Assembly: GCA_015680685.1 (NCBI GenBank)
Contig: MNCI01015515.1
Span: forward strand, 122,076 to 186,075
Direction: 5' to 3'
DNA: 64,000 nucleotides
From: Gnetum montanum
Taxonomy: Eukaryota; Streptophyta; Gnetopsida; Gnetales; Gnetaceae
Below are positions 45,500 through 56,755 of the stretch, piece by piece. The notes beneath the pieces are model-generated. The model did not search any database. It was given only the letters and a program-made list of their open reading frames with translations, and was not told where the DNA came from. Position 1 is the stretch's first letter. Each line of letters begins with the position of its first letter. The translations under genes were made by a program, and so were the position numbers.

Positions 45500-46590
45500 T
45501 CCTTGATAAAAATCAACTACGTGTTCTCTAGGATGCTCATGAAGGACCTTGCGGAGGTCACTATGCAAGGAGATGCATGGCCATAAAAATCCTGATGGCA
45601 GGATACTATTGGCCTATACTCTTCAAGGATGCCCACAAATTTATTTGATCTTTTGAACATTGTCAATGAGATGGTGGAATGACTACTTGAATGGAAGGTC
45701 CTTAATGGTGGATAAAACCACTAGAGCCTTTTGACATATGGGACATTAACTTCATGGGTCCCATCACATCCATGTCTAATGGAAATGCATATATCATCGT
45801 AGTAGTCAACTACTGCACAAAATGGGCAAAATTAGTAGTTTTTATTAATTATACATCATTCACTACTACTATATGTATACAAAAAAATGTTGTAAATAGG
45901 TTTTGGGTGCCATGTATGCTAATTTCTAACAATGGAACTCATTTCACAAGTGACACTTTTAGAAATTTGATGTAACGCTTGGGGGTTGAACATAAATTAA
46001 CAACACCCTACCACCCCAAGCCAATGGTCAAGTAGAAGTAACTAACTGGAAGATCATAAAGATCTTAACAAGGACCATCAGCAAATATAGGAAAGACTAG
46101 AGTACAAAACTCAGTGATGCTCTTTGGGCTTACCACTTAACATGAAAACTTCCTATTGGCTATTCTCCCTATGCGTTAGTATACAAAAAACTTCCAATGC
46201 TCCTAATTCAATCCGAGCTTCTTACACTCTCAACAGCTTGTGATCTGGATCTTGACTTAAGTCTAGCATAGAAAGAAAGATTGATCAACCTAAATGCACT
46301 AGATGAAAATTGATTTGTGCCCTATCCTTGAATGAGGTACATAAGGCATTTAACAAGCAATGTCATGACCTCAAAATATGGAAAGTAAAACTTCAACTAG
46401 AAGATAAGGTTCTCTATTGGAATCCCACACATGTACGCTAGAAGAAAAAATTCCAAAAATTGTGGAAGGGACCTTGTATAATTGATCAAACCTTTCCATC
46501 TAAATCCATATTAATCTACAAGCTTGAAAGCCAAAAAAAATCATTTGATCAACATCCAATAGGTGAAACCTTTCTTAGAGCCAAGATAAG
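45500..46590 (+). pseudogene. P2 integrase
   Basis: N-terminal zinc-binding region: DAHEGPCGGHYARR (45530-45575), GYYWPILFKDAH, then FEHC with the last Cys replaced by a stop. Core: WDINFMGPITSMSNG (first Asp intact). The second catalytic Asp is Asn: ISNNGTHF, codon AAC at 45928-45930, where E0 has LDNGTHF. A frameshift follows GVEHKLTTPYHP, then NGQVEVTN-like sequence. The C-terminal part extends to about 46590 with KFQKLWKGP near 46449-46475. The Asp-to-Asn change alone would abolish catalysis. Confidence 0.9.
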
Positions 46591-48183
46591 CTAGTGCAAC
46601 TACCACCTTGGTGGATGGACAACCACATTCCATTTTTCAAATCTCCTCCTTCCAACTCAGTCATGGGGGATATGGCCATTTGTGCTAATAATCCATATGG
46701 CTTCTCAATTTTTCTACTTTTTGTTTTTAACATTTTTGATTTTACAAATTTTTTATTTCAAATTTTTCCCAATTTTGCACCATCATTAGCACCTTTGAAC
46801 CTTTCTTGATTATTTTACACTTATATATTTTACTTTGTTTTGTTTTGTTTTTTTTAAGTGTGACTTTTCATTATCTTTGCTACTAAAAGTGCTTTATTGC
46901 CATAGGACACAATGCCACTATTTTACTAATGATGGTTTATGCTTAATGTTGTGATTGTTGATGTCTAGTTTCTATTTTTGAATTCTAATGTCTGATGGCT
47001 ATGACATGGTTTATTTTTCATGGAATAGGCAGTGAGTCCATGTCATCCACCCATCCAATAAACTCTATGGTTTTCCTTGTTCTTGGATTTTAAGATCCCT
47101 TCTATTAAAGAAAATTTTAATGAATTAGTGACCTTCATAGTTCCAGAATTAGGGCATATTCAAAGGTTTATAGATGGTGTGACTTCAAGAAGACTCAATA
47201 CTCCTTGTACTGTTTTGCTTACTTGAGCGCTTGGGTTTTTTCCATGAACTTCTTACCATTCCATTCCAACCACTAATAGGAAGTCAAATAAAGTCTTTGC
47301 ATGGTGTGGTTCCCATCTAAAAATTCAAAAAAACATGATGAGAATTCGAAGCACACCCCTTAGACAAATAAATAGGCTACAAGCACTAGTTATGGGACTA
47401 GAAAGACATGCACCCATGCTTGAAGGTCCCCTCTAACTAAGGTCTTCTCTCTCTCTCTCTCACTTCCTACTTCTTGTTTCTTCTCTTTATGGAATGGTGG
47501 TTATTTTATGGGAGCACTCTTGTATCTTGAGTGAATTGATCATTCTTGGAATGGCGATGTGAAGTCAATGAAAGAGGCTAATTTTGGTCTAGACTAAGGA
47601 TGGATCATCTTAGGTCATTTTAAACACATATTCCATAAGGGACTTCTTACAACCTCAATTCGGAATTCCATTTCACCTTCCTAGTCATCCATCTATGCTA
47701 CCATAACTTACCTCACTACCAATTTCTATGTTATGCTCGATGTCATAATTTGACATGTTGAAACTTGTGGACAAATTCCTTTTGGTTGGTCCTTAACTTT
47801 TCATGATCATTAATCAACTATGGGGTCCACCAACTCCTTAGTTTGGGTTATGCAAGGGCAACAAGGACATATTCCTACTATGGGGAGGACCCACTTGCAT
47901 ATCTCTTAGTTTGTTTAGTTAAGTTCCTTATCTTAAGCATTGTTACAATCCTATCTTTTGCATATTCCATTATGCACATCATTTTGTGCTCCTTGAACTC
48001 TCATTTTCAATCCCATTTTACAATTTTTCTTAATTTTCTTAATTTTTGGGACTTCAACATCCTCTTCTCATATTTTCATCATGTTCATGGCTATTTGGGC
48101 TTCTATTTGATCTTAATTCCATTCAAAATCTCTTTGTAATTTTTAAGTTTTGACCAAGTCAATGAAAGTCAATGGTGGTCAAC
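46591..48183 (+). other. P2 spacer
   Basis: Non-coding. Blocks: AGTCATGGGGGATATGGCC (46659-46677), T-rich tract (46695-46850), TTTGCATGGTGTGG near 47298-47311, GAAAGACATGCACCCATGC at 47401-47419, CT repeat 47444-47461, CTACTATGGGGAGGACCC near 47877-47894. Several match E0 and M2 closely. Confidence 0.75.
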
Positions 48184-48266
48184 AACTACATTGATGAGGC
48201 CCCATCGATGCAACAAATGACATCAACTAGTCCCCATCAACACAACACAAAAATACTATAAATACC
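48184..48266 (+). promoter_or_regulatory. P2 internal promoter-like block
   Basis: AACTACATTGATGAGGCCCC, ATCGATGCAACAAATGACATC, AACTAGTCCCCATCAACAC, then TATA ACTATAAATACC at 48255-48266. The P2 LTRs have the same units (CATCGATGCA, CATCAACTAGGCCCC) before CTATAAATATG. The match in repeat type within P2, against GATATC in other elements, is direct. Confidence 0.68.
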
Positions 48267-48410
48267 ACCAAACACTTTGCATTTTTCACATTTGATCCAT
48301 AATTCCCAAGGAGTTTTTGCAATTTTTCAAAGCGTAAAGCCTTCCCAAGCCTCTAACTCATGCACTGTTTATCCAAATCACCCCGTTCTTCAATCTTGCA
48401 ATTACCAAAG

Positions 48411-48703
48411 GTAAGTTCTTAGTCATGGGGGTAGCCAACCCCAAGGTTTTGATGAAAAAATTTTGAACTTTTTTCTAACTACCTCAAAGGATTAAGATAT
48501 GAAATGTTATTAAATCATAAATTTTTGAAAAATTTAGCCCCTTTAACAAATTTTGTCAATGAAAGATTAAATTTATAATTAAATTTATAATCCATCCAGC
48601 CATAATCATACCTTAGCCAAATGTAACTTCCTTATGAAAAAAGGTGTTCCAATCATTTTGAGTTACATAATAATTACTAATTCATTGTTATGTGTGATTA
48701 TAG
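48411..48703 (+). other. Putative leader intron of the P2 3' ORF transcript
   Basis: CCAAAG/GTAAGTT at 48405-48417 is a consensus 5' splice site about 145 bp after the internal TATA box. TTACTAAT near 48674-48681 resembles a branch site, and GATTATAG at 48696-48703 immediately precedes the ATG. Predicted length 293 nt, leaving a short 5' untranslated exon. E0 and M2 keep AG/GT at the donor position; P1 and M3 do not. Confidence 0.4.
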
Positions 48704-51470
48704 ATGGCACCAAGATCAAAGAGACCGTAAGAGGAAGGACCATTGCAACCATGGAAGAAGTGACCTAGAGGAGGAAGAGGCCAAGAATAACATGGCCAAG
48801 AATAGGTTGAGGCAACCCATGCAATAGGACCCCTCAAAGATGAGGTCATGGTGGAGGCAAGGCACAAGGCACAGTGAGGTCATGCAATAGCCATTCCTTG
48901 AACAAGCTCCAGAAGATGTCAAAGCTTAACTGCAAGCCTCTCCCATGTGGCCAATCATCACTTCCAATGGAGAGTGGTACATGGGAGAAATGTATGTCTC
49001 CTAGAACAACAGGAGAGTAGGAGTTACTATGAAAATCAAGGATATCCAAGTATCCTATTTAGTAGAAGCCATTGCACAAGTCCTTGGGTTGCCTAATGTA
49101 GGAACATAACTGGTAGAGTTGTCCACATAAGCTGATCCTGGAGCAAAGAAGGAGTGGACTCAATGGTGTTATGGGGTTGACCGTAAGGAGTTTGGCCGGA
49201 TTACAATGGCAAAGTGAGTCTATTTTAAGATAGTAGCCTACCACCTCAATCCAATAGTGAGGTCCAATAAGGTAATAGTCTTCTTTGCCTAGGCATGCAC
49301 CACTTTAAGTGGAAAATTTCCAACCAATCTTCCATAACTAATCCTTTTAGAAATAGAGAACTACTTCAAGGAGAATAAACATGGAAGAAAAACCTTGTCC
49401 TTCCCTTGCTTAATCAAAAAATTATTCTAAAGGGCAAGGATAGTCTACCATGTAAATGATACACTCAAACATGCTCTTGCTACTTTGTTGGGCAAAATGA
49501 TGAAAGACAAGACACCTGCCATGACCATAAAGGAGGAGTAGCAACAACCACCTCCACCACCTACACATGAGTAAATACCAAAGGCCCATAATGAAGTTTA
49601 GTGCATGCTAAAATTTGAGAGCAGCTCTTGCAACCGTGAGACTAGCAGGTAGGAATCAGTGGTGGAGACCCATCTATGTATAGATGACCATGAGTCACCT
49701 TAGAGAAGTAGCTTGTACAATTAGCTAGATGGAGGAAGGTGGATCAATGTTGTTTGTCCAATGAACATAGTTACCTATGAGGTCAAATCCAAGTGCCTAA
49801 GAGGTGATGGTGTCTCTCTCTCAGCATCATCTATTCATAGAAATATCTAGAAATGTTGCTTCCATTTTGGTATACTTGGAGGAGGGTGAGGAGGCAACTA
49901 TATTGGTGATGCAACACTAGGGGCAAGAGAAAACTACAGAGATCATTATTGATCAATTCACTAAGATGTTAAATGCACTTATGGCACTTGAACCAGATGT
50001 TTCTTCATTAAGAGATGTGTAGGTGTTCATAGGGACAATTAGCAGGAGATTAAGTGCAACCTAGCATGAAGAATTGATGGATTTACTGGTGGGAATTGGG
50101 CAATCGATTTCAAATATCTTTGATTTTCCAAACATCATCATTGTAACCTAGTCAGAGATGCTACAAGAAAAGGGTAAGTGCCTCATTTTAGAAGGAAAAC
50201 TTGAAACAAATCAAGCACATAATCAATGCTTGGCTATGGAAGTTTCTGAATTACATGCCCAAATTTTTGACCCTACTCTTATCAACCCTACATTGACACG
50301 AGATAAAGCCTTTCAATAGCTTTAAGAACAACTTAAGTGAGTTGAGGAAGAAATGGTAATGGTGGTCTTCAATCAGTCAGTAGTAGAAGTTGTAACTCAC
50401 GTAGTATGGAAGGACTTGATACAGATGTGTCAAGAAAATGAATCCTTGATTGCAAAAAATCATTGCTTGCAGAACATTGATGCACAAAAACAACAACTAG
50501 AAGAATTTATCTATCAATAGAAAGAGCAGCTCGCTAGGGAAAATGTCAAATTAAGAAGATTGGCAGTGAAGAATTATAATCTCTCCATGGAGGAGGTCAG
50601 CATCTTATGCCAAAAATTAGCCATTGAGATTGCCACCTGAAAAAGAAAAACTCTAAAATTTGAAAAAGTTAAAAATGATTACATACACAAAGTTGGCCTA
50701 CAAAAGGAGGTAAATGAAAAGCATATCCAACTGATGAAGGAAAAGGTTAATGAGGTCCTATGTCAACTCCAACAAGGTAGAGAAATGTGGCAACCCATTG
50801 TCGATGGGATTCATGCCTACAATAAGGAAAAAATCTGCATGAAGGAATTGCAAATTGATGAGATGATGAAATACATGGAGCTATCCAACCTTCACTATGC
50901 AAACTTGGCAATGCTAACTATCGAATAGCCATAGTCTAAGCTTGAAAAGCAAGTGGCCAGCTCATACTTATTGTACAAGGCTGAGTTCAAAACTCATAAA
51001 GATACCAAGAAAAAGCTTGTAGTGGGAAATGCTGAACTTAAGGTTCTCAAGGAAAGATTATCAATCAAAGATCAATCATAGAGAACCTAGCTAAACAAAT
51101 GAACAACTACCAAGCATTGCAAGATACACTTCAAGCATTTAACATCGATGCAAGAAATTTGTGGCCTATTTTGTCAATGTTAAGGAGCTATTTCCTATTT
51201 TTCCATATCCTTGGAATGTTCCAACCCTAAACCACATCAGCGAAGCTGCATGAACCATGATTAATACTAGGAGTAAAGAAGAGAAAATGAAGGCATTTCT
51301 AGATGCTTTTTTCTTTCCACATAAAGTTGTAGTAGTACTAGGAAAACAATAACCACCTTGACCACCATAGATTCCTAAAGCCAGTGAAGGTCCTTCAGAA
51401 CCTCAGGAGCCACCACCACCTGGAACTATCTAACCTTCTCCACCAAATTCACGCCATCAAAGAACATGCT
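48704..51470 (+). pseudogene. P2 3' ORF: env-position coiled-coil protein
   Basis: ATG at 48704 after the acceptor-like site. Basic N-terminus, then SPMWPIITSNGEWYMGEMYVS (48940-49000, in pieces) matching WPILSESDAWYLGE of P1; a LPCLIKK-like segment near 49400; a proline stretch PPPPPTHE near 49545-49570. The coiled coil is at 50130-51080, open for 64 codons from 50734 (MKEKVNEVLCQLQQ) and with SMEEVSILCQKLAIEI near 50586-50633. The C-terminus EPPPPGT is near 51400-51425. No membrane segment seen. Many stops. Homologous to P1, M3 and P3 ORFs but clearly more diverged. Confidence 0.78.
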
Positions 51471-51663
51471 ATCCAATTTTGAACAATCATGTCATGGTGT
51501 TTAATTTTGTTTCATGAACATTGTAATTTTTTTAATATGTTGATCTGTACACTAAACACCCAGTACTATTATGTCTATGTTGTTTTGTTTTGTTATGTCA
51601 AAAACTAGTCAATAATCCATACTTTTCCAATTTTGTAAAGAACTCAAGGAAAAATGTTCATTC

Positions 51664-51676
51664 ATTCATGGGGGTA
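51664..51676 (+). other. P2 polypurine tract
   Basis: ATTCATGGGGGTA directly before the 3' LTR. Confidence 0.85.
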
Positions 51677-52577
51677 TGATGAGTTTCATTCTATCACATC
51701 GACTAGGCCCCATCAATGTAGTTAGTTGCATCAACTAGGCCCCATCGACAAGGCCATATCGACGTAGTCTATTGCATCGACACGACCCCATCGATGCAAG
51801 GGTCTGTTCTGGTCTATAAATATGAGCTCACCAACTGCATTTTTGGCATCAATTTTCATAGTAGTAGTAGAGCTCTTACATTTTGTCCATTTGAAAGTTA
51901 GAATATTTTTCCCAAGTGCTCGTAGCAGGAGTCAATGAGTGTACGGATCTTTATGTGAGCATTATTGTACCTAAGCACAACAATGTGTGTGGCAATAAAG
52001 ATGAACCTTTTGATAAACCTTGTAACATTCTAGATAGATTAAATGTTTCATTTATGCATTTAATATTTTTAGTTATTTATTCAATATTTTTCAATAATTA
52101 AGCTAATTAAGTGAGATAAGTTAGATAGATTAAATACATAAGTACAACCACTTTAAGCGTAACATGTATTCACTTGGTAATCCCAATAGTGTTATTACTT
52201 GGTATGCCTAGTAGCATAGCACTTGGTAAGCCAGCAATGGATACATGGGTTCAGAATGTTTGCAAAAAGTAGAATTGAATGCTTATGTTAGGACTTCTTA
52301 GATACTAGTTAATTAGTTAATCCAATTACTTTATCTCTCTTTAAATACCAAAACCATAAAATACAAAACAATAAAAATTAGATGCCTCAATTACACTTAA
52401 CCATACCATTGTATGTCACAAGTGTAATTGGGAAGACAATGAACAACCTTAAGGCAAGATTCACTTCCTAGAAGACTAGTGCATCAAAAATTATAAAGTC
52501 CATGGAATCCGACCAAATCACGTGTGAATGCTTTGTGATTCGTATGGTTGGACATAGGGGTACTTTGTCACTCATCA
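51677..52577 (+). repeat. P2 3' LTR
   Basis: 901 bp, TGATGAG to CTCATCA. The U3 array (51695-51800) has more intact CATCGAC/GGCCCCATCGA units than the 5' LTR; TATA CTATAAATATG at 51814-51824; extra AGTAGTAGTAG segment near 51860. Clearly diverged from the 5' LTR, so an old insertion. Confidence 0.94.
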
Positions 52578-52589
52578 CCTAGGTTATTT

Positions 52590-53000
52590 CCCTTCATGAG
52601 GAACTATTCAATTTGATTTCTAGACTGCTCATGATAGGGATTGGATCCTTGTTAATGGTCTATGGTTCTTTAGAGCTAGGGATCTTGCATTGAGAAAGTG
52701 ATAACCAAGGATGGAATTCAACGCCAAGCTTTTTTGGAGGATTTTCATTTGGGTTAGGATCCCTAACTTTTCCATGGAATTATGGGAAATCTTCTTTTTT
52801 GGAACAAATCACAATAGGATTTCGTGAATTGATCAAGCTTGACAAGATCATTACCTCACTATCTAGAATGGTCCTAGCTAAATTTTATGTATGTATGTGA
52901 TTCTAAAAAACATGTGAATTATAGAAACTAAGGTTGAAGAGTACATGGAGGTTCCTTATACTCCATGTTGAATGAAAGCCTTCCTTCAAACTACAAAAAA
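52590..53000 (+). pseudogene. Possible L1-type LINE ORF1 fragment (DUF4283-like)
   Basis: Plus-strand pieces read WILVNGLWFF, then FIWVRIPNFSMELWE (52744-52790) and, after a gap, LSRMVLAKFYVYV (52859-52897). Plant L1 LINE first ORFs carry a domain with the pattern PVWVRLPNLPLELW followed by an AIGN..G segment. The order fits but the sequence is short and shifted, so the call is tentative. Confidence 0.4.
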
Positions 53001-54559
53001 ATGCAATAAGTATAGACATAGATAGGTTTTTTATGTAATTAGTCCAAAAACATGTTCTAAATATGGATAATAGGATCTTAATATTTCAAACTATTTAAAA
53101 TGGTAGAAAGTTGCAAATTTTTCCCATACTACACAATCAAATCTAAATCAAATCAAACTGTACCCCTTATTGGTTTTGTTAAAAACTAGATCACATAAAC
53201 TTTGTTTGTAAATTTTGACTATGAAAGGTTGAATTAACCAATTAAAGTTCAAAAGAGTCTATGAAGGACTTACTAATTCCTCATGCTACTTAGTTGTAGA
53301 AGAACAACTTTCATCCTCATCTAGAATAACAACCATAACCTACATAGTCTAAGGAGTTTTGTACCAGCCAAAATCCTCCTGTTCTCTAGTATGGTATCTA
53401 CAAGATACATAGATGCCTATCCAACAAAATTTTGAGGAAGTGGATGCTTATTCTATGATGATTGTACCTATTAGATTAGAAAAATAATATGTTTTTTTCT
53501 TTCTTTAAAGTGAAATGGATCATCGCTCATGCTTTCCTCATTCTTCTTCAACTCACAAACATCCAAATTGTAGTGTACAAAGGGATGATTAGATATATTC
53601 TATATTCATTTATCTTGCCAAGGTATCCATCACTCCCCTTCCAACTAACCAAGGATTCCAACATTTGCAACACCTAGAGGATTATGAAAACATTCAAAGA
53701 CATGATATTCTTATCCATAGGAAATCAAGTCATCTATAAAAAAATCTAGAAAGTTTGGGTAGTTTGAAAGAGGAATTACAAAAATCTAAGCCAACATAGA
53801 AATAATGACAAAGTATGATGATGTAGAACCGTAATGAATTATGATTATTCCAATTGATGTAGTCTTTTTATTCTATGGCACTATGCCTTCCTATCATATG
53901 ATATAACTTTATCACATTCTAGGATTATGCCTTAATGTTATTTTTACTTGGCAAATTACCCAAGTTTCATGGCTATTGTTTTCTATCATGGATCTCTTCT
54001 ATGAGGTTCAACTACCATTTTCTGTGTTTTAAAAAGGTCTTTTAACCTATATTTCTTTTGAGAATTAATATACATATGTCAAACTCCTATAAAAATTGAA
54101 TATATAATTGGCTACATGAGTTCTCATGGCCATATGTCTCTATCAAGGGGTAAACATTGATTTATCTACAACCTTTTTATATTTTCTCTAGTCATTTATT
54201 TTCATGTTTTTTATATCTTTCTTGCAATAGATTTCTTGAAACTATAATTTGGCAACATTTTTGAGAGGTTCATAATCTCATTTTCTTTGAACATGACTAA
54301 ACCATATAAGATGTTATTCTTAGAACTTATCTATAATAGAAATCACTTTGACTCTTGTCCAATATTTATATTATAATATCTATTTATTCTTGTAACATGT
54401 AACATTATCTAAATGCTCATATTTTTATCACACTAATTTATTTCTTATGTTGAATTTTTACAGCCTAATATTAAATATAAAATAAAATAAAATAAAATGG
54501 GTGATTTCTCTTATTAAAAAAGTGGTAGACAAATCCAAATTCCATTTTATGGAATGAGA
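53001..54559. other. Unassigned AT-rich sequence
   Basis: No recognisable coding sequence on either strand. An (ATAAA)n run at 54476-54499 might be the 3' tail of the adjacent minus-strand LINE. The rest shows no similarity to the Athila-type elements. Confidence 0.5.
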
Positions 54560-55610
54560 AATGGTATTGCTAAATGAAAATATACTTTCAATTTTATAAA
54601 ATTTTAAGCTTAATTAATATCTTATAAAATTTTCTTTTTGATTTTTTTGGAATTATTTTCTCACATAATATACAACTAGCCTTTCTCCATTTAATCATCT
54701 TTTCTCATTCCTATTTCTTATATCTTCATCAAGTTTACCATTTAATTGGAGCATTGATATTAGGCAATGTAACTCTTTAAATTAAGGGACTTGTTGTCCT
54801 TAATTGTTACATTTATTTAATCACTATTCATACTTTCACTAAAATTACTTTATGTATTCTATATTCTACTAAATTTTAATATATTCCTCAAGCACTATTT
54901 TCATCCATAAGATAGCTATAGGCACTTTATTATATTCCTTTTTCAAATTAATAGAAATCACATATATATTTTGTATGCCTTCTAAATTTCTACATTAAAT
55001 GTAGTATCAAGGAAGTAGCCTTTGTAGTAAATCTTCTAAGAAAAGTTCAAATTTTTTATCTTATGATATTAATTCATGTCCAAAAATTTGTTGTACAAAT
55101 CTTGCTCATAGTTTCAAGGTATGACTCATAAGATTGTTTTTTCTAAAGTTTACACAAATCTATGTTATTTTTTTATTTTTATATATGGATACAATAGATC
55201 TTTAACTTTTAGCCATATGATACTTGTATCTCATGTACACTTCTAAGCTTCTATAGAAATGACATTTGGTCTTGTAACTCTGCCCTCTATCATCTTAGAT
55301 AAGGTTATGTTCATGTCAAATAAGAAAAATTCTTTGATTGATCCAAAAATTAGTTTTTCTTCTTACATGTCCTTTACTAGAAATTCATTATTGTTAATAA
55401 TTTTTGAAAATTAAATTTTCATCCATTCAAAATTTTCTTGTCCATTACTAAAATGCTTTCTTGATACATTAAATATCTTTATGTTTCTTGTTTCTCATGT
55501 TTTTCAATTATATATTTATATTTTCTCCCTCTATTTTAAGTGACTATTTATGTATACAAAAAAGACTAATAATAATTCCAACTTATCATGTGTGATTTGT
55601 ATGAGTCCAT
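54560..55610 (-). pseudogene. RTE-type LINE reverse transcriptase, degraded
   Basis: Minus strand, from 55560 down, matches the plant RTE-type LINE order: NKKHKDI.CIK (pattern RDLD.VKCIKDE, near 55480); EGRVTRPNVISIEA.KC..DTSIIWLK (pattern GKAVGPD.IPIEVWKCLGD.GI.WL, 55290-55215); SIYKNKK (pattern VPIYKNKGD, near 55175); NLMSHTLKL (pattern KLMSHTMKLWERV, near 55125); INLKKEYNKVPIAILW (pattern IDLEKAYDKVPREVLW, 54960-54915); and IKWRKASCILCEKIIPKKSK (pattern MKWRKASGVLCDKKIPLKLK, 54700-54640). Stops and frameshifts throughout. No endonuclease region is clear. Family call rests on several ordered motifs. Confidence 0.72.
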
Positions 55611-55754
55611 AGAAGGGGTAAGAGGTCACCTATAAACTCAATGTTTATCCTGCCACACAAGGTCTTGTGAGGGTTAGTGGATAAGCAAAAGCCTAACTTC
55701 TTTGAGTAGATGCGCCTAGGATTAAACCTAGGTCCTTAACCTAGGAAATAACCA
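55611..55754. other. Unassigned segment between LINE and P3
   Basis: Contains CCTAGGATTAAACCTAGG at 55717-55734, a near palindrome whose minus strand (GGTTTAATCC) resembles a tRNA/SINE B box. No A box is found at the right distance because P3 begins there. May be the 5' flank of the LINE or a cut SINE. Confidence 0.3.
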
Positions 55755-56621
55755 TGTTACTAGTTGCAATATCAGGAATCTGATATTAGAGCCATAATAT
55801 TATATCCCCGATATCAGGGCAGAAGCTTCGATATCAGATATCTGATATCGCTCCACACGTGCCTACGAATAAATAAGACACTTAGGCACATGGTCAAATA
55901 ACTTTTCATTCCATCCTTAGGTAGATTCTTGCAATTTCTTTTTGTAGCTTTAATTATAGAGTGAATGCTTGTAGTATGATGTTAATTAGTTATTTGAAGT
56001 CTTTATTCGAGTGAAGTGTACTTGTGTATAGTCTATGAAAGAAATAATTGAGATTACTTTCCATCATTGCAGCATACACTTAGCTTTATTATTTTACTTA
56101 GCATAATTCTTACTATTTTCTTAGTTTAATCAATTACATTTCTAAGTACTTTACTTTCCTTGTTCATAATAAAGTGAAATGAGTACAGCTGGTTTCAAGA
56201 ATTAAGTATAATCATTTGCTAACCTAGTAGCAGTTTCACTTGATTCACTTAGTAGTGAACTCACTTGGTAATCCTAGTAACAGTTACATGAGCCCAAGGC
56301 ATGTATGACAAGCCAAGAATGGATGCTCATCACTCTAGGCTAGAGTATATTTTTTTATCATTTTCCTTACACTTAACTCTATTTTCATACTTTACCATCA
56401 TAGCTAGGAGTTGTGGCCTACCAACATCAATATATCATACACCTCACTTAGAGATAAACCATATGCATAGATTATACTAGCTCCACATGGGAAGAAAACG
56501 ATCCCAAAATTTAACTAATTACTAGCCTATTCACATTGCCTCTTCCATGGATTATGATCAAGCTACACATGAACACTCGTATCTTATATGGTTGGAAGTT
56601 GGATAACTCCACTAGTCATCA
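55755..56621 (+). repeat. P3 5' LTR
   Basis: 867 bp, TGTTACTAGTTGC at the start (weak), ACTAGTCATCA at the end. U3 holds CAATATCAGGAATCTGATATTAG, CCGATATCAGG, and CGATATCAGATATCTGATATCG (in parts) at 55767-55850. The TATA box is weak (GAATAAATAAGAC at 55867-55879). Confidence 0.85.
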
Positions 56622-56622
56622 T

Positions 56623-56640
56623 TAGCACTATTTTTGGAGA
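56623..56640 (+). other. P3 primer-binding site, degraded
   Basis: TAGCACTATTTTTGGAGA, aligned to the tRNA-Asp site by position with about two thirds identity. Confidence 0.6.
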
Positions 56641-56755
56641 CAAGTCAATGTATGCTTAGTAATTGATTTTACAAAGTTCGTTGTACTTGGAACATGAAGT
56701 CAGACTTCATAATTCTAAGAAAATCACACTTAAATTAAACATCTAAAAATATAAT

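Larger units (their letters stand above)
39786..52577 (+). mobile_element. P2: full-length Athila-type element (gag-pro-RT-RH-INT-3' ORF)
   Basis: 12.8 kb, two LTRs, primer site, all pol domains, spacer, internal promoter-like block, coiled-coil ORF, polypurine tract. Perfect 5-bp duplications CCTAG at 39781-39785 and 52578-52582. This is the only copy with RT and RNase H. All frames carry stops, so it is dead, but it shows the ancestral layout. Its LTR U3 and internal block use CATCGATG/GGCCCC repeats in place of GATATC. Single Ns at 41527, 41589 and 43974 mark assembly joins. Confidence 0.95.

Noticed and set aside
43900-46590. TAG readthrough or reassigned code in pol
   Set aside because: TAA, TGA and frameshifts also occur, and the changes match simple decay.
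55000-55560. Ty1/copia gag at this minus-strand region
   Set aside because: First impression from the EAWKC and NFEWMK-like segments; the ordered motifs fit the RTE-type LINE RT far better.
55640-55754. tRNA-derived SINE
   Set aside because: Only a B-box-like GGTTTAATCC is visible; no A box, tail or target duplication.
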